Source: Myrica gale (lineage: Eukaryota; Streptophyta; Magnoliopsida; Fagales; Myricaceae). Taken from it: 64,000 nt of DNA. Location of the stretch: assembly GCA_963930655.1 (NCBI GenBank), contig OZ005608.1, forward strand, positions 22,283,271-22,347,270. The letters run 5' to 3'. Both the position numbers and the translations under genes were made by a program. Shown here in pieces: positions 11,460 to 22,423 of the stretch (positions are counted from its first letter, which is position 1; each line of letters starts with the position of its first letter). A model generated the notes under the pieces. The model did not search any database. It had not been told where the DNA came from and saw only the letters and a list, made by a program, of their open reading frames with translations.

Positions 11460-13167
11460 GGAGGAAGGAAGGTGCCTAGCGGCTAGCGCCCATAAATCGG
11501 CAAAGAGAGATAAATTAAACTCATACATTAATTTATTTCTTTCGTGATATTTGTCTTTTGGAGGGCTGGAAACGGTTGTGAAAAGAACAGAGTCATGTGG
11601 ATGTCCCTGACTATACTGGGAGGAGTCGGTGCGGATTTAATGTATTTAGGGGAATAATTCAATAAACATTACCTCTGCCCGCAAAGGAACAAGGAGTAAA
11701 ATAAACAGTAAATTAATCTCCTGATTTGTTTTTGATTATGGTAACTAATCACTGAGAGGGATTGAGTCTTGAAAAACTCTCGGCTTTCCGATGTTCCCAC
11801 TTTGAAAACTCCCTTACTGCCATCTTGGGGATCCTTCCTCCTGTAATTGTACCATGCAACTTGCTGGGAAGAACCATTTTTTTTTGTTTTGAAATTTCTC
11901 CCTTCCAATGACCTAGGTACACGCTTGTACCTTTGGACCATGAATGGATGTGAAAGGGAATTTAACAAAAGCTCCTATAAGTTGCATGGTTCAGAGATTT
12001 TGGGTCTTCCATTGCCTCTTTCCTTTTGCTTTTTCATGTACTAGGTGCACCTTTCTTGACATGACCTTAGAATTCGTATTCTTGCTTGTGCAGCAAAAAT
12101 TAGGGAACCAGACCTTAGTACCATTCTGCCTCTTACGTATTAGTCTATAATATGTCTCTTTTTCAGTTACTCTGTAGTTGATACACATTTACTACAAACC
12201 CCAAGTGCTCCTAAAACTAGCAAAACTATCCATATATGCTGCCCCCGATATATGCGTCTCATTGAATAAGGATGACTTATCTGTCCGAATCCAGCTTTTA
12301 AGAGTGATTGAGCCTCTGAATGTGGCCATGTGGGTGAGTAACATCAGAACCTTGACATGTGAAGAAGGTGCGCTATCATCAGTAGGCCAAGCAGGACATA
12401 TCTTTCCTTCCTGTATAGTAAATGTTTGTTTGTTTAGGTATAATGCATTAACTTCTTCCTACCTATCGAAGAAGCTTTTTGCAGAGGGATATTTTCTCTG
12501 TCTGCACTGCAGCGGTGTTCAATTATCACACGGACGATAAATTTTTTTTGTTTTCCCCACCCAACAATCATGGAAGTTAATTGTCACTCTAATGCTGGCA
12601 GAACCCATCACCCATGTGGTCTGGCTAATTTTGTTTGCACGCAGGCAATGTGCGCTTGATTTGAACGAGTGATTTGAAAAGCCAGCCACCCTAACCGGTA
12701 ATCGACCAATGGATCGCATTTTCATTTGAAAAGACTCATCCAACATCAAACTCTCTTGCCCCGTCTTGTCAAGTGGACTGCCTTCACCTCCATTGCTCTT
12801 TTTCCACTTTCTTTGATAAATCACACAAGCAAGTATCCGCCCTGCTTGGGAAGTTTCTTTTAAAGATTTTGTGCCTAAACTCAAAAGAAACTCAGACCGG
12901 GTACATGCATAGTACATGACAGCATTGAAACTCACTGAAGATGGTAGCGGCTTAAATTGCCCAAACAGAAGCCTTTTGATGACACTAGCAACTTCGGCTA
13001 TAAGTAAAACCTCTATCCTACATGTACGACATCAATTGCAGGTTGATGGATTCGAATTAATTCCAGAACTTACCATTCTTACTCCAGCTTTAAAGTAAAA
13101 GCAAAATTAGCTGAAACTTATCAGCTATTGCTGAGTGTTTTGAGTTGCCTACTGATCTGTGTCTAAG
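11460..13167. other. Gene-poor stretch upstream of the endoglucanase
   Basis: Contains distal promoter DNA of the minus-strand endoglucanase and several short open frames (11669-11968, 12178-12540, 12519-12935) on both strands. None shows a recognisable domain, signal peptide or splice structure. No gene identified. Confidence 0.4.
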
Positions 13168-13347
13168 AGGCTGTTCGGTGATGATGTTTTATGAGAATTT
13201 TTTGTGTTTTGAGAATTTTTAGGTGATGTTAACTTTATTGATATGCGTGCTGTAGTTATTTTTAGGTGAGGTTAAAAAACATGTTCGATTTGTGTATTCT
13301 CAGGATTCAAAAAATCCTGAAAATACTAAATGGCCGAACAAGCCCTA
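13168..13347. mobile_element. Small inverted-repeat element, family B copy 1
   Basis: Starts GGCTGTTCGG and ends CCGAACAAGCC, a terminal inverted repeat. The interior shares strings with two larger copies at about 15676 and 28940: AGAATTTTTAGGTGATG and the GAACA termini. It has no coding capacity, as expected for a non-autonomous MITE-like element. The superfamily is not clear and no target-site duplication was fixed. Confidence 0.55.
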
Positions 13348-15675
13348 AGAATCGTACAAATAATTTAACGTGCAGCAAACCAAATCGCTGAATTTATACA
13401 CTTTTAATTGAACTGCAGAAAGCTAATTGCACATTAATTACTGCCATGTTTCCATGCGTGAATCGTAAGTCAGGAGACAATAAAATGACGTTCCCTGAAG
13501 CAAAACAAAGTACAAACACCTTGGCATTGCTTGTATTGCCCTGCATTGCATTGCTTTGCTTTGCTTTACAAGTAAATTCTGTGAGTCATATTTTAATGTT
13601 ATAGTTAGATTGATAGGATGGCAAACAAAAAGAAGTGTTAAATGAGCTTTATATCCGGACTATTGATTTCGTTACGTTCTCAACTATCCAGTAGCCAATG
13701 GCCCATGGAAGATGATCACAGGTCACCGAAGATTGACCTGCAACAAGGATCCGACAACCTGACAAATCACACACGCAAACATTAAATTTTTCGTATCTGG
13801 AATTCATACTATATGGGCACCGACAGTAGGAGGTTAAAAAATAATGTTATGAAAGGTCATGGACTCATGCTCTTCTGGTTTCTCCGTTGTATTATCTGCC
13901 CTAAAAGAGGGGTCAGTTAAGTTTTTAATTATTTAATAATATAATTTCTGCGCCTATTAAAAAAATTAAGGGAAAAAAGGGGGGGGGGGGGGGAAGACAA
14001 AGGAAGATGCGGTCAAAAAGATAGGGTCCGATGTCAGGGCGCTTTATTCTCAACCGCAATCAACGGTCTCGACCGAGAAATATGAAATTTTTAATTATAT
14101 TTTTTTAAAATACTGCCTACTTTTTCTGAAGGCAAAGATTTAAAATTGAAAAAAAAAAAAGACGACATGACACGTACTCAATCAGGTCAAAGAGGCAAGG
14201 CGCCGGTTTAGTTACGGCTACGGCAAGTCGGAAACACTACCCAGCAGTGCAGTCTGTGCCAGTCACCCTTTGTCGGAGGTTTTTTTCTTTGCCCTCAAAA
14301 TACCTCCACCAAAAACAACCTCCGGCTACCGGAGACTCTCAAGTGCTACAGGTCCATAACTCACTCTTTTTCTCCCATTTTTCTTTCTTGTTGGCATATT
14401 GCCAATTTGCCATGTAAAGGAACCCAGCAGATGATGGGTATAATGATATATAGAGGTTATCTTGAGGATCAAAACTGCTCTGGGCAAGTATTTTTGAGCA
14501 TAAATTCTGAATAACAAATGCTAAACTAAATGTTTTTATCCTTTTCAAAAAATTAGTATTATTTGTTAGAGGTATTGCTTACTTGGGAGGGCTACAATGA
14601 GAAAGGGGGAAAAGTCTAATTCCTTGCTTTCATAGTGGATGTCTTGTTGGTTGAAACACTAACAGTGTCCCCTAAAATAAGACATTTCATATCTCTCTTT
14701 TCTTTCTTGCTTTTTCCAAGATAGAGCCTCTTTTTTGAAATTTTGAAGCATTCACATTAGCTGATGGTTGATTCAAAGTTTCAAACCCATTCCACTTCTC
14801 ATGGGTACAATCCTTTCCACTTGCCACTGGGATACAAGCGGCTTAGTTGAATACAACAGCCTGCAATTAGAGGGCAGCTGCCTAATTTGGCTACTTGGTA
14901 AGCTCAATTGGATATAAATTGAGTGCTAGACCTGCTACTGTATTAGATCAATTTGCACCCTAAAGTGTGTTGTTTAACAGGGTAGGAATGCTGCCAAATG
15001 TGGAGAATGAGATGGACTTCTCAACTTAGGTTAGGGGTCTAAAATTCTTCAAGTATCCTAATCTGATTATTCAGTGGAGTTAGTGTTTCCCTGATGGTTA
15101 GGAATCTCTTATGGTTCTGAGAAGAATTGAGTTCTAATACATTTGACTCGTATTCCTTATCATCTGGCAAGTGGGTCTATCAAGTTTATTTCTCCATGGT
15201 TTGTTGTCAACTTGGCTATTATATTGAAGCATACAACTCCCACCCAAAGTGGGAAAGTAGAAAAAGAATTACAATTCAACTAGGGATAAAGGAAAAGGGG
15301 TCAGATCCGCGCACTTACGTTGTGGATTTGCAACCACATAGACACAGCTAAACTGCATTTCATTTCCTTTAGCCGAGTCTCTTTGTTGCTTCTTCAGAAG
15401 TGCCAACATCCTGGATAGCTTTTAAGATCCCAAAAGCAAGATTCTAAAGCTTCAAAACAAGATAATGCCATCAGTGGTGGAAGGAACAACACCAAAGGCT
15501 GATCAGCTTGTAGGCCATACCAATTTATCTAAAGGCAAAATTTAAGAGAAACCCAGATTCACAAAGTTCATCTGAACAAAAACTAACCTAACAATCATAA
15601 TGCCTTAAGAGTAGCCATGGTGTCACTACTTTGGTGAAAAAAAAATTCAACTAGATAAATATTTAAATGAATCTT
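13348..15675. other. Intergenic DNA without recognised gene
   Basis: AT-rich with simple runs (TTTGC repeats near 13545-13565, poly-G, poly-A near 14150). Short frames at 14326-14548 and 15127-15351 have no recognisable family. The string CGCAATCAACGGT near 14055 recurs near 21090 in a similar context (see findings). Confidence 0.4.
13979..13993 (+). repeat. Poly-G tract (15 G)
   Basis: A run of 15 G within otherwise AT-rich DNA, following AAAAAA. Homopolymers of this length mutate fast and are often miscounted by sequencing. Confidence 0.9.
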
Positions 15676-16099
15676 AGGTTATGTTCCTTTTGAAGAGTTT
15701 TGTGAATTTTTAGGTGATGCTAAAGTTGTATTAGTGTTTGTGTAGCGATTGATGATGTGTAAAAAAGTAATGATGATGTTTAAAGTTGTTTTTTTCCGAA
15801 TTTATTATTTTTTTATTAAAATTTGAATATTTAAAAGTTAAAAAATAAATAAATAAAAAAGCACAGAACCATTCAACGAAAGCGGCTGGAATGCTGGACC
15901 GATTGTCAAAATTTGAATATTTAAATTTTTTTTTTAAAAAAAATAACGAAAAGTTGAAAGGCAAGGGACAAAAGTTGAAAGGCAGGAGGACAGCAGGCGA
16001 CAGGGTACAAAAAAAAAACAAAAAGCAAAAAGGCGGAATCCTGAACTTTATATGTCATTTGCCGAACATGATGCGTTTTTCCTAAAACCGAACATCCCC
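15676..16099. mobile_element. Small inverted-repeat element, family B copy 2
   Basis: Begins AGGTTATGTTCC and ends AAACCGAACATCCCC. Its left half matches the reverse complement of the right half of the copy at 28940-29342, sharing GTGAATTTTTAGGTGAT, AAAAAAGTAATGATGATG and a long AT tract, so the two lie in opposite orientation. Short frames on both strands across it are low-complexity. Non-coding MITE-like element. Confidence 0.65.
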
Positions 16100-16791
16100 T
16101 CAGTGTTTCCCTAAACACCTAGCTAGCTCGCAATGCTGATGTTACTACTAACTTGCAGTCAAAATTGCGATATTAATTACAACAAAACGTGCCAGGATCA
16201 CAGGACCAATCCGGCAGGCAATGAATAATTGTCATAATTGTGGATTATTAATAGGCTATTTAGCCCCAATCTATATCTTTCAAAAGGACTGATTAGTGTA
16301 CTGAGGTGTATATCTTTCAAAAGGACAAATCATGGATAAGGGGGATATGTCTTGTTGATGGAAGTTATAGGAGCTTGCATAACATAACGTACACTAAATT
16401 TTGAACTAGGTTTGATATTTCGGCTCCGAAATTCATTCACTTTCCATTGAAATCCAGAGTAGTCCTCAAAAGACGATTGTGGTGGTTGAGATTTGATGCC
16501 GAGTGCCGACCCTCTATTCTTGGATGCCATGGGCCACCCTTTTGAGAGTGCTTTTAAGAATAAGCACTTTCAGAAATAGTTTGGTTGTTGGCAATGAGAT
16601 TGCCCTGTTTGTTTGTCTGGTTTAAAAATCATAGCCACACGTGTCATGGATTTCAGAAGGGCCTCCAACCATTCATTATATCTGAGCTAAGGGCAGCATA
16701 GATTGTGATTATATATTCAATTTATTTATTTACGGCTTCTCATCCATATCCCTGATAGTGCAGACGATGCAAGTAGGTAGGTGACAAGTAA

Positions 16792-17169
16792 TTGCGAAAA
16801 AACAGAATCGAGTTCTGCACTACGCTACTTTTATACATTGCTTTTCCCGTTATCTCCAACTACCCTCTTTTTCTTTTTTTAAACCCCAATAGAATTCCTC
16901 AAAAAGGGCGAGGACAAAAGAAAGCAAAAGAGGAACCTTATCTTATAGGCACAAGAAATGGCACCATTTTGATGGATCACGGAAAGATTGTACTAAACCC
17001 ATTTGATGCACTCTCTGTCGATAAGTTAGTCAAGGGTGATCAGTTGATCGAGCTTGATTCGATTGAATCAATTCTTTATAATAATAAAATTTGTAACTTA
17101 AATGATATATGTGATGAGAGATCATTGCCGATAAACTTTAAACTCTCTAATACCATCAAATTGGACTAA
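16792..17169 (+). CDS. Unassigned open frame, 125 codons, doubtful
   Basis: The translation is not low-complexity in its second half: it contains LIGTRNGTILMDHGKIV, then NPFDALSVDKLVKGDQLIE, ending near NTIKLD. I do not recognise the family. The listed first codon is not a convincing start, and the first 35 residues are a hydrophobic translation of AT-rich DNA. It may be a relic exon, a fragment of an organelle-derived or transposon gene, or chance. There is no signal peptide I would trust, no clear neighbours on the strand, and no regulatory signal. Confidence 0.2.
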   Translation: MRKNRIEFCTTLLLYIAFPVISNYPLFLFLNPNRIPQKGRGQKKAKEEPYLIGTRNGTILMDHGKIVLNPFDALSVDKLVKGDQLIELDSIESILYNNKICNLNDICDERSLPINFKLSNTIKLD

Positions 17170-19572
17170 ATTCTACCAAATTCCATCTTCACATAAATTG
17201 CTGTGAATTGTGCCTTGTTTGGCGAGGGGAAGAAAAACCGTTGGCTGTTTTTAAAGCAAAAGGGCTCGCATGGTATGTTCTCCCACAATATGGTGGGACT
17301 TTGGATTGGTCACTAGGAATCTTATCCGCATGCAATAGAAAAGAGAAGCTTTCCCATTATTCATTAAAGCGTGCTACAAACGACAGTAACATCTTTTTCT
17401 TTTTTTCTAAGCACAAGCCACAGTAACTTGTGCATAATAAAGTAAAGGGAAAACAGGAACGGGGTGTGTGGTTCGCTCTTCATGCGTATTGTAGCAACTG
17501 CAACTTTTGGAACCCAGCCACGAACTGAACTGCTATCTATACGTGGCACGTGGCCCCATATAGATCTTACATGATATGTGCTTGTCCCCTTCCCAGAAGG
17601 ACAGAAATTTGAGGGCTTCAATGGCGTGGGGGAGTAGTACCCTTTTCCCCCCTAACAAGTAACAAGTAGTTGGTGTAAAATAGGGTGGGCGGCTGAACAC
17701 CTTTATATATAGACCCTCGGAGTTATATTTCACTGTCCCATTCTATAAATACACCATTTTTCATTAATTTAAAAGTGGAAATAGGAGATTTCAGTGGTGA
17801 ACAACACTTCTTCTTCTTCATTAGTTTTTTTTTTTGGGTCGTGTCTAAGCTTTTTGATAGATTCGTTCCATCGAAGAGTTGAGTCTGTGCTGTTTTGCAC
17901 GAAAATGAAGACTTTTATGGACAAGTGAAGAGGCATATATGAAGGTCAATAGCCCTGATTGATGTCCAAATGCACCGTGCACACAGAAAAGAAGCTGAAA
18001 AAGACACGTTAAAAGAAAGAGGCTTTCCACATTACTTTGTTTCTTGGGTGGACTTTAACATGCTAGCTTGCCTTTTCCAGCTCTAATGGAAGGATGAAGC
18101 TGCTTGCACTAAGCGCAAATCAAGGAAGATTCAAATATACATGCATGGTACAGCCGGGACGACACACGGATAGAGCAAATCAAGGAGAAATACGGTGTGG
18201 TGGACTTGCTTTTTCTACCTCCCCAACAGACGACTTTAATTAATTTCTTGTTCCAAGTCTGCACCAGCTTCTAAACATTATGTGCTGCAAATAAGCATTC
18301 TTTTATCATGCTGTACGTCTTTCCATTATTTGGTCCAAAAAGTGATTATCAATGGCCACTCCCCGATTGTGTGCATGATTTTGGGTAATTAATTTTCAAT
18401 AGCAGCGCAATTGGATGCTTGAATAGCGGTACGCTATACTCCTAATGGGGATATATTTTACGTTTATAGATTATATATAAAACTGTATTGCAGCAATTTG
18501 GAAGTGGATTGGTTGCAAGCTTTCAACCAATATAGAACCTGCAGCCCTTAGCCCCACAACAGGACAGAAGAACTTTTGTGGGAAACAAACGACATTTGAG
18601 TTTCAACTGATCTCTTAGTACTCAACATCAGTCAAACGTTATATGCGAATCCTCTAATTAAAATAATTAGCTCTTTTCTGTGAAAACGATTTCCCTAACA
18701 CTTTTTACTGCAACATGATTAGTTGCAGTGTCATTCCCTGTCACTTCACTTCCAGTTGTGCCCCCCAAAAGAACGTGGAAGTGAACTCATGAGGGTCCTA
18801 TATTCGTCTAACTCGTGGGCTAAAATCATAAGCGCCTAGTATAAGTACCCCACCAAAAAGATCTAAGGTAAAAACATTGCATGTAGCAGCTTCTCATGAT
18901 CCAGAGATCCCACTGTTCTTCTAGAGGCCAAAGGATGCAGCAATATTGGAATACTAGACCATCGACCAAAGAGATAAGCATGCTCAAGAAAAAAAAAAAA
19001 AAAAAACCTCCCTATAGGCTATAGTTATAACCCCACTTTTGTTTTTGTCTGGGCAAGTTATAACCCCACTTGTGACAGAAAAAGAGAAGTTTCCACCATA
19101 TGTCATCAAACGACAGCATGTGAATGTATATAGATTAGGTATAAGAGAAGAGCGGAAGAGAGGGCCACACATATATAGAGCCCCCACACGTGCACAATGC
19201 CCCAAATTTCCTTGTACGCTTTTCCATGCTGGGACTTCAGTGCGGCCCTTGGAAAGATGAAATAATAGTCTTCAATGAGATCTTATGGTTTCTAGATTAA
19301 AGTGAAATAGCTCTCGACACCAGAATCCAAGCGGCCTGCTCCTTATAACGTCAGACCCTACCAACTGCAATGGGTGTTAGGGCCCAAACTTTTTGCGACT
19401 ATATGCAACTTGATCATGTAATTTGGCTATTCTCTGTTATGGCCGAAGGAGGCAACAAAACATTATAAAATTAATGTTCAGATTTTGTAAACTACTCGAG
19501 CACCATGCAGCATCGAGCAATTGCCAAGTGGAATGTTTTGAAAGCATCTGAAGGCCGCTTCAATCATGATAA
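17170..19572. other. Intergenic DNA without recognised gene
   Basis: Contains short frames on both strands (17364-17621, 17533-17733, 19039-19260) without recognisable domains. TATA-like boxes and ACACGTG-type motifs occur (for example TATATATAG near 17700 and TATATAGAG near 19170), but no gene follows that I can support. Confidence 0.35.
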
Positions 19573-20045
19573 TAATTTACCCTCCATATATAGACCTTAG
19601 GGCGATCCCCATGTTCTAAAGGGAAACCGGAAAGGAAATAATTAAGAATTAAGAAACTCTTCCACTAACCTTCTCTTTTAACAATTGCAGTGATTAATGG
19701 TTTTTAATGCAAAGAATTGTAGCATTTTGTTTTTTCTAAAAAAATATTAGAATACTTTATATAAATTAATATTATATATTATATATCTAAATCATACATG
19801 TTAGATAGTAACTATTTATTCCCTAATAGTAAAATTGAACAAAGTTTCTCCTATATACCTTAGGGATGATCCCCATTGATTAAAGTGAAAACAAACAAGA
19901 GACTGTTTAACTAGCTAGGTTGCTACTTTATAAACAATTAGAGTGATTGGTTCTTAACCCAAAAAATTGCAGCATTTTTTTTCAAAAAAGTTAAAAAAAA
20001 TTAAGTTTTTAGATTAATCTTATATATTTTGTAATTATTGGAGTA
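19573..20045. repeat. Diverged direct duplication of about 200 bp
   Basis: Two copies spaced 264 bp apart, about 19580-19790 and 19850-20045. Shared landmarks in order are a TATA..CCTTAGGG..GATCCCCAT block (19588 and 19852), AACAATT..AG.GTGATT, a TGCAGCATTTT-like string, then poly-T and AT-rich tails. Divergence is substantial, so the duplication is old. No coding content. Confidence 0.6.
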
Positions 20046-20432
20046 AAAATGATTAAAGTAATTATCACAAGTCGCATTGAGTGGCAAGCTAGTGCCTAGT
20101 GCCTTATTCTTAGTCGAGGTCCATATTTTATGATTGTCTTGTTGTCTAGAGAGTATGTCAATTATAAGGACTTAAGGAGATATTAATTGGTTAAACAAAT
20201 TTCAAAACGTTCATATTTTTACCACTAAACATCAAAACCTTAAAATTTTCACACCAACTTTAATATTTTTTATTAAAAAAAAAACACATCAAATCTTCTC
20301 TCTTTATTTTTAACAAATCTTCAATAAAAATCTATTTACAATCAATATTCTTAAACTTCTTAAAATTTTTATTTTCCAGTCATCACAGAAGTCCTAAGGT
20401 GTTAGATATATATGTGAGCTTAGTTTTATTTT

Positions 20433-20667
20433 AGGGATAGATGCAAAATCGGTTCATGCGATATACGCGAAAATCGAATTAGTCTCTGTGATAACAAAAA
20501 CATAAAATTAGTTCCAATAATTTCACTTTGTTCCTCCGTTAATCCCTCAACTAGGAACTAATTTTATATTTTTGTGAGATAATAGAGACTAATTTTATAC
20601 TTTTGTTATCACATAAATTAATTCGATTTTCGCGTATATTACACCAACTGATTTTACATTTATCCTA
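20433..20667. mobile_element. Long-inverted-repeat MITE, family A copy 1
   Basis: Ends are AGGGATAGATGCAAAATC and its near-complement ATTTTACATTTATCCTA. The arms pair over about 80 bases, including CGCGAAAATCGAATTAGTC against AATTCGATTTTCGCG. It is related to the copies at 27223 and 27951. Long arms and lack of coding capacity suggest a Mutator-like non-autonomous element, but the superfamily is an inference. Confidence 0.65.
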
Positions 20668-21017
20668 TTTATTTTAATAAAACTCATCTTTTGAAATTTT
20701 TATTTGTTACCTAAAAAAATTACATCAAATAGAATTATCTAACTAGTGTAGTTGTTACCCAACAAAATGAGGGTAACTGTATTTGTTTTGGTAAATAAAA
20801 TGAGGGTAGCTTAGAAAAAAAAATGAGGGTCCCGTAGAAGTAAACAAAAGATTTTATAAATTTAAACCTCGATAAATTAAAGTAATTTCACTCTTGGACA
20901 GATACGGCGCCGAAAAGGATATGTGTTTTGTCGGCGGAGCTTGAACTGTAAAAGCAAAATAGAAATTGACTAGTTCGCTAATAAACAAAATGAAAACGAG
21001 GATACGATAAGAATGTC

Positions 21018-21512
21018 ATGTTGTATGATAACAGCCGTCGATACCTCCGCAACTCGCGTCCCGATCGGTCGGTCCTGAACGCTACTCTCAAATCGCAATC
21101 AACGGTGAGTCTGCGGCCGAGAAATCCGGGGACATCAGGCCATGTGTTCCGTCCCCGAGGCCGAGGGAGCATTAAATCCCAGCCATGTGACTGCTCGTGC
21201 GATCTGACAATCTGCAGTGGGTCACGCCACGTGATGTCCCCCTATCCGGACATCTCTCATCCGCCAAAAAGGACCGCAAGAGTGCACGAGCTCCGTGATA
21301 GGTGGTCCAATGGGAAGCCACCACGTGGTGGACCTGACGAGCTATCCTCACATGCTCCTAACCAATGCGAAAATAGAAATCTTAAGAATAATTTTGCTGA
21401 ACGACGTTACGTAAATGGACAATATAGAGAGGAATGGAAGAAGAGCTTGGCAGGGACGCGATCTAAAGAGATGATGTATTTTGTCGTTTACAACCGAACC
21501 AGCTCTGAATAA
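21018..21512 (+). CDS. Unassigned open frame, 164 codons, doubtful
   Basis: A GC-richer patch (about 21040-21350) keeps an open frame rich in Arg, Ser and Pro. I recognise no domain, and there is no signal peptide or membrane segment. The patch also holds CACGTG-type motifs (CCACGTGATG, CCACGTGGTGG), so it could equally be a promoter or an old exon. Its composition differs from the AT-rich flanks. Treat as possible non-coding regulatory DNA rather than a gene. Confidence 0.15.
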   Translation: MLYDNSRRYLRNSRPDRSVLNATLKSQSTVSLRPRNPGTSGHVFRPRGRGSIKSQPCDCSCDLTICSGSRHVMSPYPDISHPPKRTARVHELRDRWSNGKPPRGGPDELSSHAPNQCENRNLKNNFAERRYVNGQYREEWKKSLAGTRSKEMMYFVVYNRTSSE

Positions 21513-21960
21513 AATTGGTATTTGCTTATGTTTTACGTGAAGGTGGAGCACTTAATTATTATTAATTAAAAATAATTTAATAGAGGATCAAAAATATTTT
21601 CTATTCAACCCCTTCTGCATGTTGGTATCCGCCCTAGATTTTATAATCGTACCCACAAAATCCAATGAAACAAAGAGAACTCCAATATGCATGATAAAAT
21701 TCAGGGCCTAAAAGTAAGATACAAGCTCATAGTACTCGTTATTGGGCTCCCTCCAAAAATAGACGTGCGCTCACCCAAACCCCACTATTATCTAAATCTA
21801 AGCTTAAGGGGTTTTAACTCGTACCCATCTGGGCACGATCCAGGTTTCAATAAAAGATTGGTTAACAACATGAGAATTCAAAGATCCAAATTGTTTTAAC
21901 AGAGTCTACTTGGTGTAAATTCACAAGGCATACCATTACAATTTGGAGAGTATATATTTT

Positions 21961-22275
21961 GGGAAAAAGTCACTTTGCACACTCAAATTACCAAAACAAT
22001 CCTAAATAAGGGCTTCAATTACCATCTTTAACACATTGAGTCATAAAATTATCAAATTTCATCAATTTTGCACCCTTATAAAGTATCCAACGCTCAAAAT
22101 CATGCTACATGAGTTTTTAAATTAATCATGTGGCATAATTTTGACCGTTGACTTTTATTTTAAGCCCCAACTTGATTGATTTTTGAAGGTTTGAGAATTT
22201 AACGTCAAAAGTGGTAAATAAGACCAATGTTTGAGATTGATTTGTTAGTTTGGAGACGCAAAGTGACTTTTTCCC
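21961..22275. mobile_element. MITE-like element with perfect 18-bp inverted ends
   Basis: Left end GGGAAAAAGTCACTTTGC (21961-21978) and right end GCAAAGTGACTTTTTCCC (22258-22275) are exact complements. The 315-bp interior is AT-rich and non-coding. It sits about 150 bp beyond the stop codon of the minus-strand membrane-protein gene, so it may fall within or near its 3' region. Confidence 0.75.
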
Positions 22276-22423
22276 TTGCACTTTCATTGAGTTACTTTTT
22301 CTGCCTCAGGCAAATGAAAATCCGAAGGTTTGAAGGACAAATAAACAGTTTTACAAGAACAAAACTATATCTGTCATCTCTTCCTTTTCTTCTATTCGAG
22401 TGCTCATGGCCACCCTGATGCAA

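Noticed and set aside
11669-12935. Overlapping frames on both strands, considered as a possible gene
   Set aside because: No splice-consistent model or recognisable domain could be built on either strand.
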